Under the pieces are notes generated by a model. That model ran no database searches and was not told the DNA's origin. It saw only the letters and a program-made list of their open reading frames with translations. A program made the position numbers and the translations under genes. Positions 55,807 to 64,000 of a stretch of DNA of 64,000 bases are shown piece by piece; the stretch's first letter is position 1, and every line of letters starts with the position of its first letter. Source of the stretch: JBLMZI01 sp050258755 (GTDB taxonomy: Bacteria > Bacillota > Syntrophomonadia > Syntrophomonadales > DTU052); the NCBI GenBank assembly GCA_050258755.1, contig JBLMZI010000004.1:186001-250000 (forward strand). The letters run 5' to 3'.

Positions 55807-58347
55807 CTATCCAAACCATTCTTTCAGCCGGCCGGCGAGATCGGCCCGGCAGATGTCTTCAATTTTCAAGGCTTCCGGCATGCTCATCCGAAAGATTTGT
55901 CCGTACCGCTTCCCGTTGGGCGGCGGGCAGAAGCGGCGGTCAAGCACGATAATAACCCCGGTATCCGTCTCCGTCCGGATCAGGCGGCCAATTCCCTGCC
56001 GGAAACGCAGCACCGCGTCTGGCAGCGCATAGGCGGTGAAAGGATCCATGCCTTCACGCCGCAGCCGTTCACTGCGGGCCTCGGTCAGCGGATCGCTGGG
56101 CGGCCGAAACGGCAGCCTGGTCACGATCAGACAGTTCAGCAAGTCGCCCGGAAGATCGACACCCTCCCAGAACGTCTCCGTTCCCAGCAGCAAAGCATCC
56201 TCACGACCGGACAGACGGGCAACCAGGGTTCCAAACTCACCGTCCCGGTATTGGGCAACCAGCCGCCCCCGGTGATTGGGATGCGCGTGCAGCCGTTCGG
56301 CGGTATGGCGAAGCTCCCGTTTCGCGGTAAACAATGCCAGCGTGCGCCGCTTGACGGCATCGGCCACCTGCGCGATACACTCCCCCACCTGTTCGGCATA
56401 ACCCGCTTCACCCGGTTGGGCCAGGTCCGTAACGGCCAAAATCCGGCAGTTATTCTCATAATCAAACGGCGAAGTCGCATGCCAATCACGGACCCGGTCC
56501 GGATCGATCAGGTCCAGCCCCAAACCGCGGCGGATGTGTTGGAAGGAACCCGCCACCGTCAGCGTTGCCGAAACCAGGATGACCGACGAAGCGGTCCGCC
56601 AGAGCCGATTGTACAATTCCTCCCCGGTATCAATCGGGGAAACCGCCAGTTTTCGGATTCCTTTTTCATCAAGATCAATCCAGGCAATTTCATCGGCCCG
56701 GTCGCCGGCAAAACGCTCTGCAATGGTAAACAGACTGTCGGCCAGCCCGGCGATTTCCAGCGCCAGGTTCGTCACTTCACGGCTGTCCTCCGAGTCTCCC
56801 AGCGATTCGGTTAACCCGGTCAGCATCGCTTCCAGCTCCTGGAGCGAATCGGTGAGCTGCCCGGTTTTGGCGAAGAGTTCTTCGGGCAATTCGTCGCTGT
56901 GCACCCGGCGTGATCCCGCCGGTCCCCCCGCCAGAGCCGGCATTTTCACCTGAACCAGCTGCTGGAGCAGTTCGGCGGCGGTTCCGGCCGTTTGAATCAT
57001 CAGCTTAATATCGGCGGCTGCCGCAGGCTCACGGACTGCCAGCCCCGGCAGATATCCCCTCGGGATGCCCTCCTTCCGGTCAACCAGCCGTTTGAGCAGG
57101 GCGGCGGCATCGTCAATGCCGAACTGAATCCCCAGGTGTTCGAACCCGATCCGTTCCAGGTTATGCGCTTCGTCCACAATCAGCCATCCGGGCCGTTCCT
57201 CAGGGCTGGCATTGCTGCTGGCTTCCGTCAGCAGCAGCGCGTGATTGATCACAACCAGATCGGCCTGATCCTGCCGTTTGCGCGCGCTCTGGTAAAAGCA
57301 GCGCCGCACCTCGGGACAGGTCCCCCCCTGACAGGCATGCCGCTGGCTTTTCACCCGATGCCAGAACGGCAGCTCCCGGGCATCCCAGGCAAGGTCCTGA
57401 ACGATACCCGAACCGCCGCGCTCAAGCCAGAACAGCAGCGCGATGGTCTGCGCGATTTCATCCCGGGTCAGTTCCCCGCGGCTGCGCAGGAAGGCCTGCC
57501 AGCGTCTGCGGCATAAGTAGTTTTCGCGACCGAAAATAATCGCCCAGGTAAACGGAAAATCAAGGGCTTTGACCAGATTCGGAAGGTCTTTTTCGGCGAG
57601 CTGCTTCTGTAAGGCCCGGGTTCGCGTGGATACCACAATCTTTTCCCCGGTGGCAGCCGCCCAATAGAGCGCGGGAACCAGATAAGCCAGGGTCTTGCCG
57701 ACCCCGGTTCCGGCTTCGGCCAGGAGAAATTCGGCATCCTGAAAGGCCCTGGCGACTGCCATGGCCATATCGGACTGCTGTTCGCGATGCCGAAAACCCG
57801 GCATCACAAGATCGAGCGAACCCTCCGGCAGAAAAATGCGGTGAATCGTTTCCGGATTGAAGGGCACCGTTTCCCGCGCAATCCCTTTTGCAATGGCCGG
57901 CGGGGCCTTCGGCGCGGTATCCAGAAGCCGATTTGCGGTGGCCGTTTCAAAAAGCAGGCTGAGCGGATCGCCCGCCGGCAGCATGCTTTGCGCGGTTCGT
58001 ATGGCGGTCAGCGGAATCTCGTTCAGGCATTCCAGGAGAAACCGGCTGATCGCAAGCGGGTCCGCTTTGTTGATCAGTTCCTCTTGCGGTGCCATTTGGG
58101 AAGACGGGTCAAGCAGGACCAGCGGAACCGGTTCCTCGGCCCGAAGCATTTTCCAAACCTCGCTGACTGGAATAAATTGGGGCGCATCGGGCTGTTCAAG
58201 ATAATAGGAAGGGACCTTCGGCAGTGACGGGACTTTTTCCATCAGCGCGAACGGGGTCAGCAAATCAGCGGTTTCAACCGCCGATAAGGCCGCCAGTTTC
58301 GGTAACGGTTTACCGGGTAAGACGAAATAGACGTGAATGTCTAACAT
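55807..58347 (-). CDS. DinG/XPD-like superfamily 2 DNA helicase
   Basis: In this protein of about 846 residues, the first ~190 residues are not recognised and no DnaQ-type exonuclease motif is visible. The helicase core has Walker A 'LAEAGTGVGKTLAYLVP', the cysteines of an Fe-S cluster ('NYLCRRRW', 'QRHACQGGTCPEVRRCFYQS'), the DEAH box 'LIVDEAHNLE', 'VSATLTV', 'LFTAKRELRHTAERL', 'GTETFWEGVDLPG' and motif VI 'RFRQGIGRLIRTETDTGVI'. It should unwind DNA with 5'-3' polarity in repair. The start ATG 58347 overlaps no ribosome site of note (GGTGA only), 20 nt after the DUF3343 stop. Confidence 0.85.
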   Translation of the reverse strand: MLDIHVYFVLPGKPLPKLAALSAVETADLLTPFALMEKVPSLPKVPSYYLEQPDAPQFIPVSEVWKMLRAEEPVPLVLLDPSSQMAPQEELINKADPLAISRFLLECLNEIPLTAIRTAQSMLPAGDPLSLLFETATANRLLDTAPKAPPAIAKGIARETVPFNPETIHRIFLPEGSLDLVMPGFRHREQQSDMAMAVARAFQDAEFLLAEAGTGVGKTLAYLVPALYWAAATGEKIVVSTRTRALQKQLAEKDLPNLVKALDFPFTWAIIFGRENYLCRRRWQAFLRSRGELTRDEIAQTIALLFWLERGGSGIVQDLAWDARELPFWHRVKSQRHACQGGTCPEVRRCFYQSARKRQDQADLVVINHALLLTEASSNASPEERPGWLIVDEAHNLERIGFEHLGIQFGIDDAAALLKRLVDRKEGIPRGYLPGLAVREPAAAADIKLMIQTAGTAAELLQQLVQVKMPALAGGPAGSRRVHSDELPEELFAKTGQLTDSLQELEAMLTGLTESLGDSEDSREVTNLALEIAGLADSLFTIAERFAGDRADEIAWIDLDEKGIRKLAVSPIDTGEELYNRLWRTASSVILVSATLTVAGSFQHIRRGLGLDLIDPDRVRDWHATSPFDYENNCRILAVTDLAQPGEAGYAEQVGECIAQVADAVKRRTLALFTAKRELRHTAERLHAHPNHRGRLVAQYRDGEFGTLVARLSGREDALLLGTETFWEGVDLPGDLLNCLIVTRLPFRPPSDPLTEARSERLRREGMDPFTAYALPDAVLRFRQGIGRLIRTETDTGVIIVLDRRFCPPPNGKRYGQIFRMSMPEALKIEDICRADLAGRLKEWFG

Positions 58348-58366
58348 GCTGTTCACCAAAAAACAC

Positions 58367-58684
58367 TTACGGTGCGGCCGAATCGCCGGCATTGAGCGGC
58401 AGAACTTCCCGTTTGCCGTTGCGGTTGGTGATGCGGATAACACTGCGGACCGGGATCTCCTGGCTGCGCAGCATCTCACAAGTGTTATCCGCATTTTCCG
58501 GCCGGACCTTGACCGACAGCCCACAGCTGGCGGTCACTTCCCGCGGCGTTGGGATGGTTATAAACTCTACCCCGGCCTCTTTCAGGATCTTTTCCGCTTT
58601 TAACGCAGAGGATGTGGTATCAAACGAAACGGCGCAAAAATCGTCCAGCCGAATTAAATTGACGACAGGCTGGCTCTCAGTCAT
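58367..58684 (-). CDS. DUF3343 family protein
   Basis: This 105-residue protein matches DUF3343: 'FCAVSFDTTSSALKAEKILK', 'AGVEFITIPTPREVTASCGL' and 'SVKVRPENADNTCEML'. Family members are small proteins related to the sulfur/selenium-carrier group of unclear role; the Cys in 'TASCGLS' is conserved. AAGGAAGGG lies 6 nt before the ATG. It lies 26 nt after the methyltransferase gene and 19 nt before the helicase gene, all on the minus strand. Confidence 0.82.
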   Translation of the reverse strand: MTESQPVVNLIRLDDFCAVSFDTTSSALKAEKILKEAGVEFITIPTPREVTASCGLSVKVRPENADNTCEMLRSQEIPVRSVIRITNRNGKREVLPLNAGDSAAP

Positions 58685-58710
58685 AGAAAACCCTTCCTTG
58701 AGAAAAATCG

Positions 58711-59916
58711 TTAATTCTTGCGGTAAACCGCGAAAATCTGGCGCGGAATCTCGTTCTGGGAACGCGCGAGAATGGCTTTGCCTTCCCGATCATCGTCCTT
58801 GACCATGGTTTCAAATTCAGCGCGCGAAATCGGATCGAACAGTTCAATCTTGACCGGCTCGCACCCGGCCGCCGCGAACATCGCATTGAGCGCCTCGGCC
58901 TCAAAATGGTGCATATGCAGCAGCGCCGGAAAGGCCGCGCCGTAGTCATCCTCGGCGTATTTCTGGTGGATCTCGCCGGCAGCGTTGGGTGCGGTAATAT
59001 AAATCCGGGCCCCCGGTTTCGCCACCCGGCCGAACTGCTTGATGATGACGGCCGGATCATAGGTGTGTTCCAGCACATCCATGCAGAAAATCGCATCAAA
59101 GCTGCTGTCGGCAAAGGTGATTGAATCCAGCGCACACTGATTAAAGGAAACCTGCCCCGCGTCGCGGGTCAGCAGTTCGTCCACCTGCGGGAAATGCACC
59201 TCGCAGGCCAGCGTGCCCATTTCCACCTCGATCAGCTTTAGCATTCGGGCGAAGAAGTCCCGCTGTCCGGCTTTGAGCAGATCCGCCAGTCCCTGGGCCC
59301 GATTGACCCTGGGAAGACAGGCGTCAACCCCGGTCACATTGAGGCTCTGGCTCATGACCAGGGAGGCAAACCCGGCGCCGCACCCGGCATCCAGCACTTT
59401 CCCGCGAATGTCCTTGATATCAGGATAAGCCAGGTTCAGGAACGAGTATTCGCCGCCGGAAGAAAAGTTCTGCAGCGCAATCACTTCATTCAGGGTGAAC
59501 AAGTCCTCCTGGGTCAGCAGCGACGCGATCTGTTTTCTGAACTGGTTTCTCCGATCCCGGTTTTCCCGCATCAGCTTTACAATCTCATCCAGGTCTTTGG
59601 TGCCGAAATCCGCTTCGAATCTGCCGCGGGCCTCAGCGGGAACCTGATTCAAGACGTAGTCGATAAAGAACGGAAAGCACACATTGTCGGCCAGGTCGAA
59701 AACAATGCAGTTATACAGGTCGTTCTCGCGAATGTCATTGAGCTCATTGTGGAAGCGAAGCAGAAAGTCCAGGGCTTCGGCATCATTGCGGCCGAACATC
59801 CCGGCCATTCCTTTCGCATCGCGGGAAACGCCGGCCGGCAGCGTGCCGAGAATCCGGTCCCGGACCGCCGGGCTTGTGTACTCCAGATAGTAGGCGAAAA
59901 ACTGTTCCAGTATCAT
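58711..59916 (-). CDS. SAM-dependent methyltransferase
   Basis: This 401-residue protein has a helical N-terminal half (~1-160) of unknown function. A class I methyltransferase domain follows (~165-395) with motif I 'VLDAGCGAGFASLVM', the acidic 'VTGVDACLPRVNRAQGL', motif IV 'FDAIFCMDVLEHTYDPA' and 'FGRVAKPGARIYITAPN'. The substrate is unknown. GGGAGGG lies 6 nt before the ATG. It is 64 nt downstream of the GH57 gene and shares its direction, so a common transcript is possible. Confidence 0.82.
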   Translation of the reverse strand: MILEQFFAYYLEYTSPAVRDRILGTLPAGVSRDAKGMAGMFGRNDAEALDFLLRFHNELNDIRENDLYNCIVFDLADNVCFPFFIDYVLNQVPAEARGRFEADFGTKDLDEIVKLMRENRDRRNQFRKQIASLLTQEDLFTLNEVIALQNFSSGGEYSFLNLAYPDIKDIRGKVLDAGCGAGFASLVMSQSLNVTGVDACLPRVNRAQGLADLLKAGQRDFFARMLKLIEVEMGTLACEVHFPQVDELLTRDAGQVSFNQCALDSITFADSSFDAIFCMDVLEHTYDPAVIIKQFGRVAKPGARIYITAPNAAGEIHQKYAEDDYGAAFPALLHMHHFEAEALNAMFAAAGCEPVKIELFDPISRAEFETMVKDDDREGKAILARSQNEIPRQIFAVYRKN

Positions 59917-59980
59917 GATAGTCCCTCCCGTATTTCAATGACCGATTCGATCACAAAATGCTTACTTGCTCTGCCTGTGC

Positions 59981-62431
59981 TTATTCATTTGCGTTCCCGA
60001 GCAGCGGAATCACGACCCCGCCCTTTTCCGGTTCACAATCCAGCTGCCAGTCCATGTGGATCTGACCCGAAACAAGGCCGTTCGCGGATACCAGACACGG
60101 TTCGATCCGGATCCCGGATGAGTCGTATCCCAACTGGCTCTGTTCTGGAAAAACATGCCCACGGTAGTATGACTCCACCGCCGGGTAAACGTCAAGCCCT
60201 GAAATCGAATTCTGGGTTTCGATCTGCCACCGGGCTTGGTTGGTGAAGCGCTGATCGCCGCCCGTGCGGTACCGGCAGATGTATTCGATCCGCGCTTGGG
60301 CCGAAAGGGTTCCCGCCGCTGGATCGGTTTCAGTCTTTCTTCCATAAACTTTGAGGTTCGCAGCCCCCGCCGCCCCGCGCAAATACGATACCGGTTCAAA
60401 ATCAACCTCGTCCGATGGCGCCATGGTGCAGACCAGTTCGGGCACGATCTGAAAAACCGCCGCATTCGTTTGGGCCTGGGCCGTAAACGCCAAAGTGATC
60501 ACTTCAGATTGAATTGTATACGTCTTCTCAATGCGAATCGGAGCCTGTTCTTCATCGCCGAGCGGCTCCGCCGGTACCAGGCGGACTATCACGGCATCGC
60601 TTCCGGCTTCCAGGCCCGCCAGGGTATAGGGATGGAAGGCTCCGCCGTCCCGGCCAATGAGGCGGCCCTGCGCATCCAGCACCCGGAGGTGTCCGCTGTT
60701 GCGGCATTGTTCAATGCGCCCGCCCTGCGTATCGTAAACCACGGCCAGATCGGAGTCGGCCTCGGTCATAACCAGCGGGTGGGAGACCCGAAGCACTTCG
60801 CTGTAGGCAACCGGGACGCTCATGTCCTGCCGCAGCCGTTCCAGCCGGTTGACCGCCGTTTCGGCACGGGCGCCGATCCCATGATGATAAAGAACCGAAC
60901 CTTCTTGAAGATCAATCACCACGGTCTGGAACGGGGTTCGAACGATCAAATCATCCACGCCGTCCAAATCCCAATCCGCGATCGTGACTTCAGGCCACTG
61001 CGCCGGCGCAGCGCCGGCCGCTTCAGCCAATGTATCCAGCTCCCGTTCGGCCAGTTCAAGATAGGCCAGGCCCTGCGCGTCGAAATAGGCGCAGGAACCA
61101 TAGGATGGATGCCGGTTTGCCCAGCGCGGGTCCTCCTGGTATGCCAAATGGCGGGCACGCTGTATCAAATCATAGGTTTCCGCCGCAGTCTCACCCAGGG
61201 CGTTTTTTACCAATCGCCGAATCATTTCATAACGCCGCGGTGAATCCATCAGCAGTTCCTGCAGGGAGCCTTCCGGCAGCCCGCCCGGATCGTCAAGCCC
61301 AGCCGCGATCAGGTTCTCAAAGGCTTCCATGCGTTGTTCCGTGGTCCGCTGGTGCGCCACCAGCTTGCGCAGCCGTTCGTCCCCCATGGTCATCCCGCGG
61401 ATACCGCGTTTGGCCATCCAGTTCTCCCATTCCGGGTAGGAATGGCTGGTTGCGGCCGGATACGTATCGAAATAACCATTCCGGCGAACGTAGTCGGCCA
61501 TGCCGGTAAAACGCACCTCGGGATCGCTCAGCACCAACCGGATGAACTCCATCATCCAGGCCGAATCGCCCTGGGGATCTTTGCTCCATTGGCCAAATTT
61601 CTCGGCGTCTTCGAACACAACCACCACCGGTTCCATCCGTTTGCCTAACCGTTGGGCCATTTCGGCCGCCCGCTCAGCGGCATCCTTGATATAAAACAGG
61701 TACTGGGCCGGTTTCACCGTGGTCCGGTCCTGCTCACCGAAAAACTGACGTTTTAAAAACCGGTACCGGAATTCGGTGTGAACCGGCAGCGCGATAAACG
61801 ATTGACCGCCTATTTCATCCCGCAGCCCGTAGAAAAGCATTTCCTCCGGGATATGCGGCGCGGTCGTTTTGGAATAGGCATCGGAAAAGCCGAAATGCTT
61901 GCGGCAGTAGTCGTACTGACCGCCCGGATAGGCATAATAGCTTTCATAGCAGGTCTCGGCATCCAGGTAAATCACAGGCGGCGCGCCCATTTGGCCGGCG
62001 CCGCGCGCCAAACCGGACAGCAGCCATTCCCCGACCTCACGTTCCACCACATGAACGCCTTCCCACTGCCGGGCGTCAACGCCGAACAGCGTGCTGGTCA
62101 GCGCTTCGTACTGGCGCATCTGATAATAAATATCGTCCGGCCGGGAGGAAAGCTGAATAAACGGCTCATCCGCCAGCCCGCCGATCAATCCGGCGGTTTT
62201 TCCGGCGACCACCTTTTTCATCCGCTCCAGATACCACGGTTTTTCCCGCTGCATCCAGGTCATGAACGGCCCCGAAAAATGCAGGTTAATATAAAACCCG
62301 GTTTGCTCCGAAGCCGCCTCCAGCAGCTCCAGCCAGGGCAGATAGCTGTTGGCAAACGCCTCTTCGCGCGTCCGGTACAGCTGAAAATGCGGCTGGTGAA
62401 AATGCGGACAAAGCGCGATGTTTATCTGCAA
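59981..62431 (-). CDS. GH57 family glycoside hydrolase
   Basis: This protein of about 816 residues starts with the GH57 catalytic barrel: 'INIALCPHFHQPHFQLYRTR', 'INLHFSGPFMTWMQREKPWY' and 'GLADEPFIQLSSRPD', then 'GVHVVEREVGEWLLSG', 'IYLDAETCYESYYA', 'MLFYGLRDEI' and 'VVVVFEDAEKFGQWSKDP'. The C-terminal ~350 residues resemble the beta domains of alpha-amylase and 4-alpha-glucanotransferase members (DUF1925/DUF1926-like, 'DLDGVDDLIVRTPFQ'). It probably hydrolyses or transfers alpha-glucans such as glycogen. The start is TTG 62431 with AGGAGGG 8 nt upstream. The GH57 gene at the right edge lies 92 nt upstream in the same direction. Confidence 0.85.
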   Translation of the reverse strand: MQINIALCPHFHQPHFQLYRTREEAFANSYLPWLELLEAASEQTGFYINLHFSGPFMTWMQREKPWYLERMKKVVAGKTAGLIGGLADEPFIQLSSRPDDIYYQMRQYEALTSTLFGVDARQWEGVHVVEREVGEWLLSGLARGAGQMGAPPVIYLDAETCYESYYAYPGGQYDYCRKHFGFSDAYSKTTAPHIPEEMLFYGLRDEIGGQSFIALPVHTEFRYRFLKRQFFGEQDRTTVKPAQYLFYIKDAAERAAEMAQRLGKRMEPVVVVFEDAEKFGQWSKDPQGDSAWMMEFIRLVLSDPEVRFTGMADYVRRNGYFDTYPAATSHSYPEWENWMAKRGIRGMTMGDERLRKLVAHQRTTEQRMEAFENLIAAGLDDPGGLPEGSLQELLMDSPRRYEMIRRLVKNALGETAAETYDLIQRARHLAYQEDPRWANRHPSYGSCAYFDAQGLAYLELAERELDTLAEAAGAAPAQWPEVTIADWDLDGVDDLIVRTPFQTVVIDLQEGSVLYHHGIGARAETAVNRLERLRQDMSVPVAYSEVLRVSHPLVMTEADSDLAVVYDTQGGRIEQCRNSGHLRVLDAQGRLIGRDGGAFHPYTLAGLEAGSDAVIVRLVPAEPLGDEEQAPIRIEKTYTIQSEVITLAFTAQAQTNAAVFQIVPELVCTMAPSDEVDFEPVSYLRGAAGAANLKVYGRKTETDPAAGTLSAQARIEYICRYRTGGDQRFTNQARWQIETQNSISGLDVYPAVESYYRGHVFPEQSQLGYDSSGIRIEPCLVSANGLVSGQIHMDWQLDCEPEKGGVVIPLLGNANE

Positions 62432-62522
62432 CGAAAACCCTCCTGTCGTGAATCCGACGTATTTTCTCCCCAAATCCAGGCAAAAACGATAACCGCCCGT
62501 TTCAAGCGATGGTCATTGGCAT

Positions 62523-64000
62523 TTATAGAAGCGCATCTTGCGCCTCCACATCCGACAGCCACCGAAGGCTCGCTTCGTCATATCGCTGCATCCGGAGCAT
62601 GTCCGCCAACCGGGTCAGCTTGCCGTAATGTTCAAAGAAGCGTTTGAGCGCGTAATCCCGCGTATGGTTATTGGTCACCATAAAAAACCAGTCCGAACTC
62701 TCCATGAGCATCAGTTCCCGTTCGGCCTGCCTGACAACCCTGCCGTCGATATCCTGACCGTGAAGCTGCTCGATTTCGCGGAATTCTTCCCGGGCTTTCC
62801 GGATGGTATCCCACATCCACCCGGTTTCCCGGTTGTACCAGCCGAAATGCTTGCCGCCAATCCCCCACGACGATTCCAAGACCTGTGCCGGTCCCAGGAT
62901 GCTGCGCTGCAGCACCGCGGTCGGCTGGGTCATTTCGGCCGCGCCGGTTTCATGCAGGCTGCGGGCCACCGCTTCCAGCCAATCGGCCCCTTCCCACCAC
63001 CAGTGACCGAACAGTTCGGTATCATAGCAGGCCACGATAATCGGATCGGGAAACCCCATTTCTGCGGCTTTGCGGCCGGTTTCGGCCAGCACCGAGGTAA
63101 AATGACGGGCATGACTGGCCACCTTCACCCTGGCCGCCTCCGGGTTATAAAGCGTTTTGTTGCCCATATCGCCGGTTCGATCGGTCACCTGCCAGTATTT
63201 CAGGCCTGACTCGGGCTGATGTTTATGAAAATCTCGATATACGGCATCGCCCGGATAGCCGTAATCTTTGGACCAGACCTGGTAACTCACCAGGGCATTG
63301 CGGCCAAACACCGCGATCGCTCTTCCATCGATATGATAAGGGCTATACGTGGAAAGACCAGTATGCTGGTAAAAGGCGGCAGATTCCTCCGCGTCCTCCT
63401 CGGTATCCATCTCGGTCATCGAGGATACCTGCGCCGGGTAGCCGCCTTCCAGGGCATGACTGTCCACAAAGAAGTAGCGGATGCCTTCCGCTTCCAAAAT
63501 GGCCTCCAGTCCTTCTTTGTAGCCGCACTCCGGCAGCCAGAACCCTTCAGGACGGATGCCGATGTGCCGCTCAAAGGTTTCGATCCCGCGCCGCACCTGG
63601 CGCACCAGGCTGGCATGATCGTCAATCAGCGGCAAATAGGCATGGGTGGCGGCCGTGGTAATGATGTTCAGATCGCCCTGGGCAGCCCATCGCCGAAGCG
63701 GTTCGAGCAGATCCATCCCATACTCGGCCACATAGTCACGCCGGACATCCTGGTAAAACCGCCGGTAATCCGAAGCCAGCTCGGCCATTTTGGCCTCGCC
63801 CTGAGCCATAAATTGCCGCTCGTCCGCCCTGGCCGCCGCTTCTTTCCGTTTCAGATAGTCCAGAAACCCCTGCTGGATTTCCGGTTGATTCACCTGTTCC
63901 AGCAGGGTTGGGCTGAGCCCCAGGGTCAGCGGCGCGACGATACCATCAGCCTTCAGCCGCTGCCAGGCCCGATAGATCGGTATATAGGTTTCTGCCATGG
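62523..64000 (-). CDS. GH57 1,4-alpha-glucan branching enzyme, N-terminus cut by the window
   Basis: The frame is open to the right edge; the first visible residues 'AETYIPIYRAWQRL' correspond to an internal part near residue 35-45 of the family. Catalytic motifs are 'GFWLPECGYKEGLEA' (nucleophile Glu) and 'IIVACYDTELFGHWWWEG' (acid/base Asp), with 'ALVSYQVWSKDYGYPGDAVY' and the C-terminal helical DUF1957 region ('DWFFMVTNNHTRDYALKRF'). It should introduce alpha-1,6 branches in glycogen. The second GH57 gene follows. Glycogen may serve as a carbon store for sporulation; this is inference. Confidence 0.9.
   Translation of the reverse strand, partial: MAETYIPIYRAWQRLKADGIVAPLTLGLSPTLLEQVNQPEIQQGFLDYLKRKEAAARADERQFMAQGEAKMAELASDYRRFYQDVRRDYVAEYGMDLLEPLRRWAAQGDLNIITTAATHAYLPLIDDHASLVRQVRRGIETFERHIGIRPEGFWLPECGYKEGLEAILEAEGIRYFFVDSHALEGGYPAQVSSMTEMDTEEDAEESAAFYQHTGLSTYSPYHIDGRAIAVFGRNALVSYQVWSKDYGYPGDAVYRDFHKHQPESGLKYWQVTDRTGDMGNKTLYNPEAARVKVASHARHFTSVLAETGRKAAEMGFPDPIIVACYDTELFGHWWWEGADWLEAVARSLHETGAAEMTQPTAVLQRSILGPAQVLESSWGIGGKHFGWYNRETGWMWDTIRKAREEFREIEQLHGQDIDGRVVRQAERELMLMESSDWFFMVTNNHTRDYALKRFFEHYGKLTRLADMLRMQRYDEASLRWLSDVEAQDALL

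Noticed and set aside
1..64000. CRISPR array, rRNA operon, prophage, integrase or attachment sites
   Set aside because: Looked for and not seen; the only mobile DNA is the deleted IS3 remnant.

Overview
The window looks like chromosomal DNA of an endospore-forming member of the Bacillota. Two tiny sporulation genes support this: a SpoVM-like peptide and an SspH-type small acid-soluble spore protein. So do three YheC/YheD-type ATP-grasp proteins, the strong Shine-Dalgarno sequences and the many TTG and GTG starts. MinE beside MinD and MinC, a futalosine-type menaquinone pathway, an ATP-type phosphofructokinase, 3-hydroxybutyryl-CoA dehydrogenase, an acetyl-CoA hydrolase/4-hydroxybutyrate CoA-transferase family enzyme and S-layer-homology domains point to a clostridial (Peptococcaceae- or Heliobacteriaceae-like) lineage. 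The lineage is inference; the gene content is read from the sequence. Most genes lie on the minus strand.

Layout. 0-5.3 kb is an accessory patch: the end of an Ig-like surface protein, ppnP, a decayed WG-repeat gene, a PhaC-like hydrolase with a serine nucleophile, an internally deleted IS3-family transposase, a small membrane ORF and a secreted M14-type peptidase. 5.3-10.6 kb is a minus-strand operon of three YheC/YheD ATP-grasp ligases followed by a COOH-NH2 ligase (amidoligase), the most intriguing unit here. 10.6-20.2 kb holds DUF503, YchF, a PH-domain membrane protein, hbd, pfkA, htrA, a two-component system, DUF523 and a PP-loop thiolase-like enzyme. 20.2-30 kb holds an HD-GYP protein, a SGNH hydrolase, and an operon mqnE-mqnA-mqnC-MTAP-UPF0182-metallo-hydrolase that makes menaquinone precursors from chorismate. 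30.1-35.8 kb holds a KefB-type antiporter coupled to a zinc-ribbon microprotein, degV, ddl and a PHP phosphoesterase. 35.9-37.7 kb is minD-minE-minC, followed by tRNA-Trp and a CoA-transferase gene. 39.6-43.3 kb holds an O-antigen-ligase/TPR protein and an SLH-FecR protein. 43.4-47.6 kb holds an EF-G paralogue and folE-lepB-surE. 47.7-55.8 kb holds DUF2225, TrmO fused to an FmdE-like domain, a DMT exporter, a ZIP transporter, sspH, an SLH pseudogene, an M15 peptidase with SLH, a NAGPA-domain secreted protein, a TIGR04086-type membrane protein, a TrkA-type potassium channel and spoVM. 55.8-64 kb holds a DinG-like helicase, DUF3343, a methyltransferase and two GH57 glycoside hydrolases; the last one runs off the right edge.

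Points that stand out: the ATP-grasp/amidoligase operon, two genes whose best start codon is ATC (folE and the PP-loop gene), three micro-genes of 21 to 58 codons, a covarying dyad repeated on both sides of the kefB unit, and three decayed genes whose homology jumps between frames. I saw no CRISPR array, rRNA, prophage or recognisable riboswitch.
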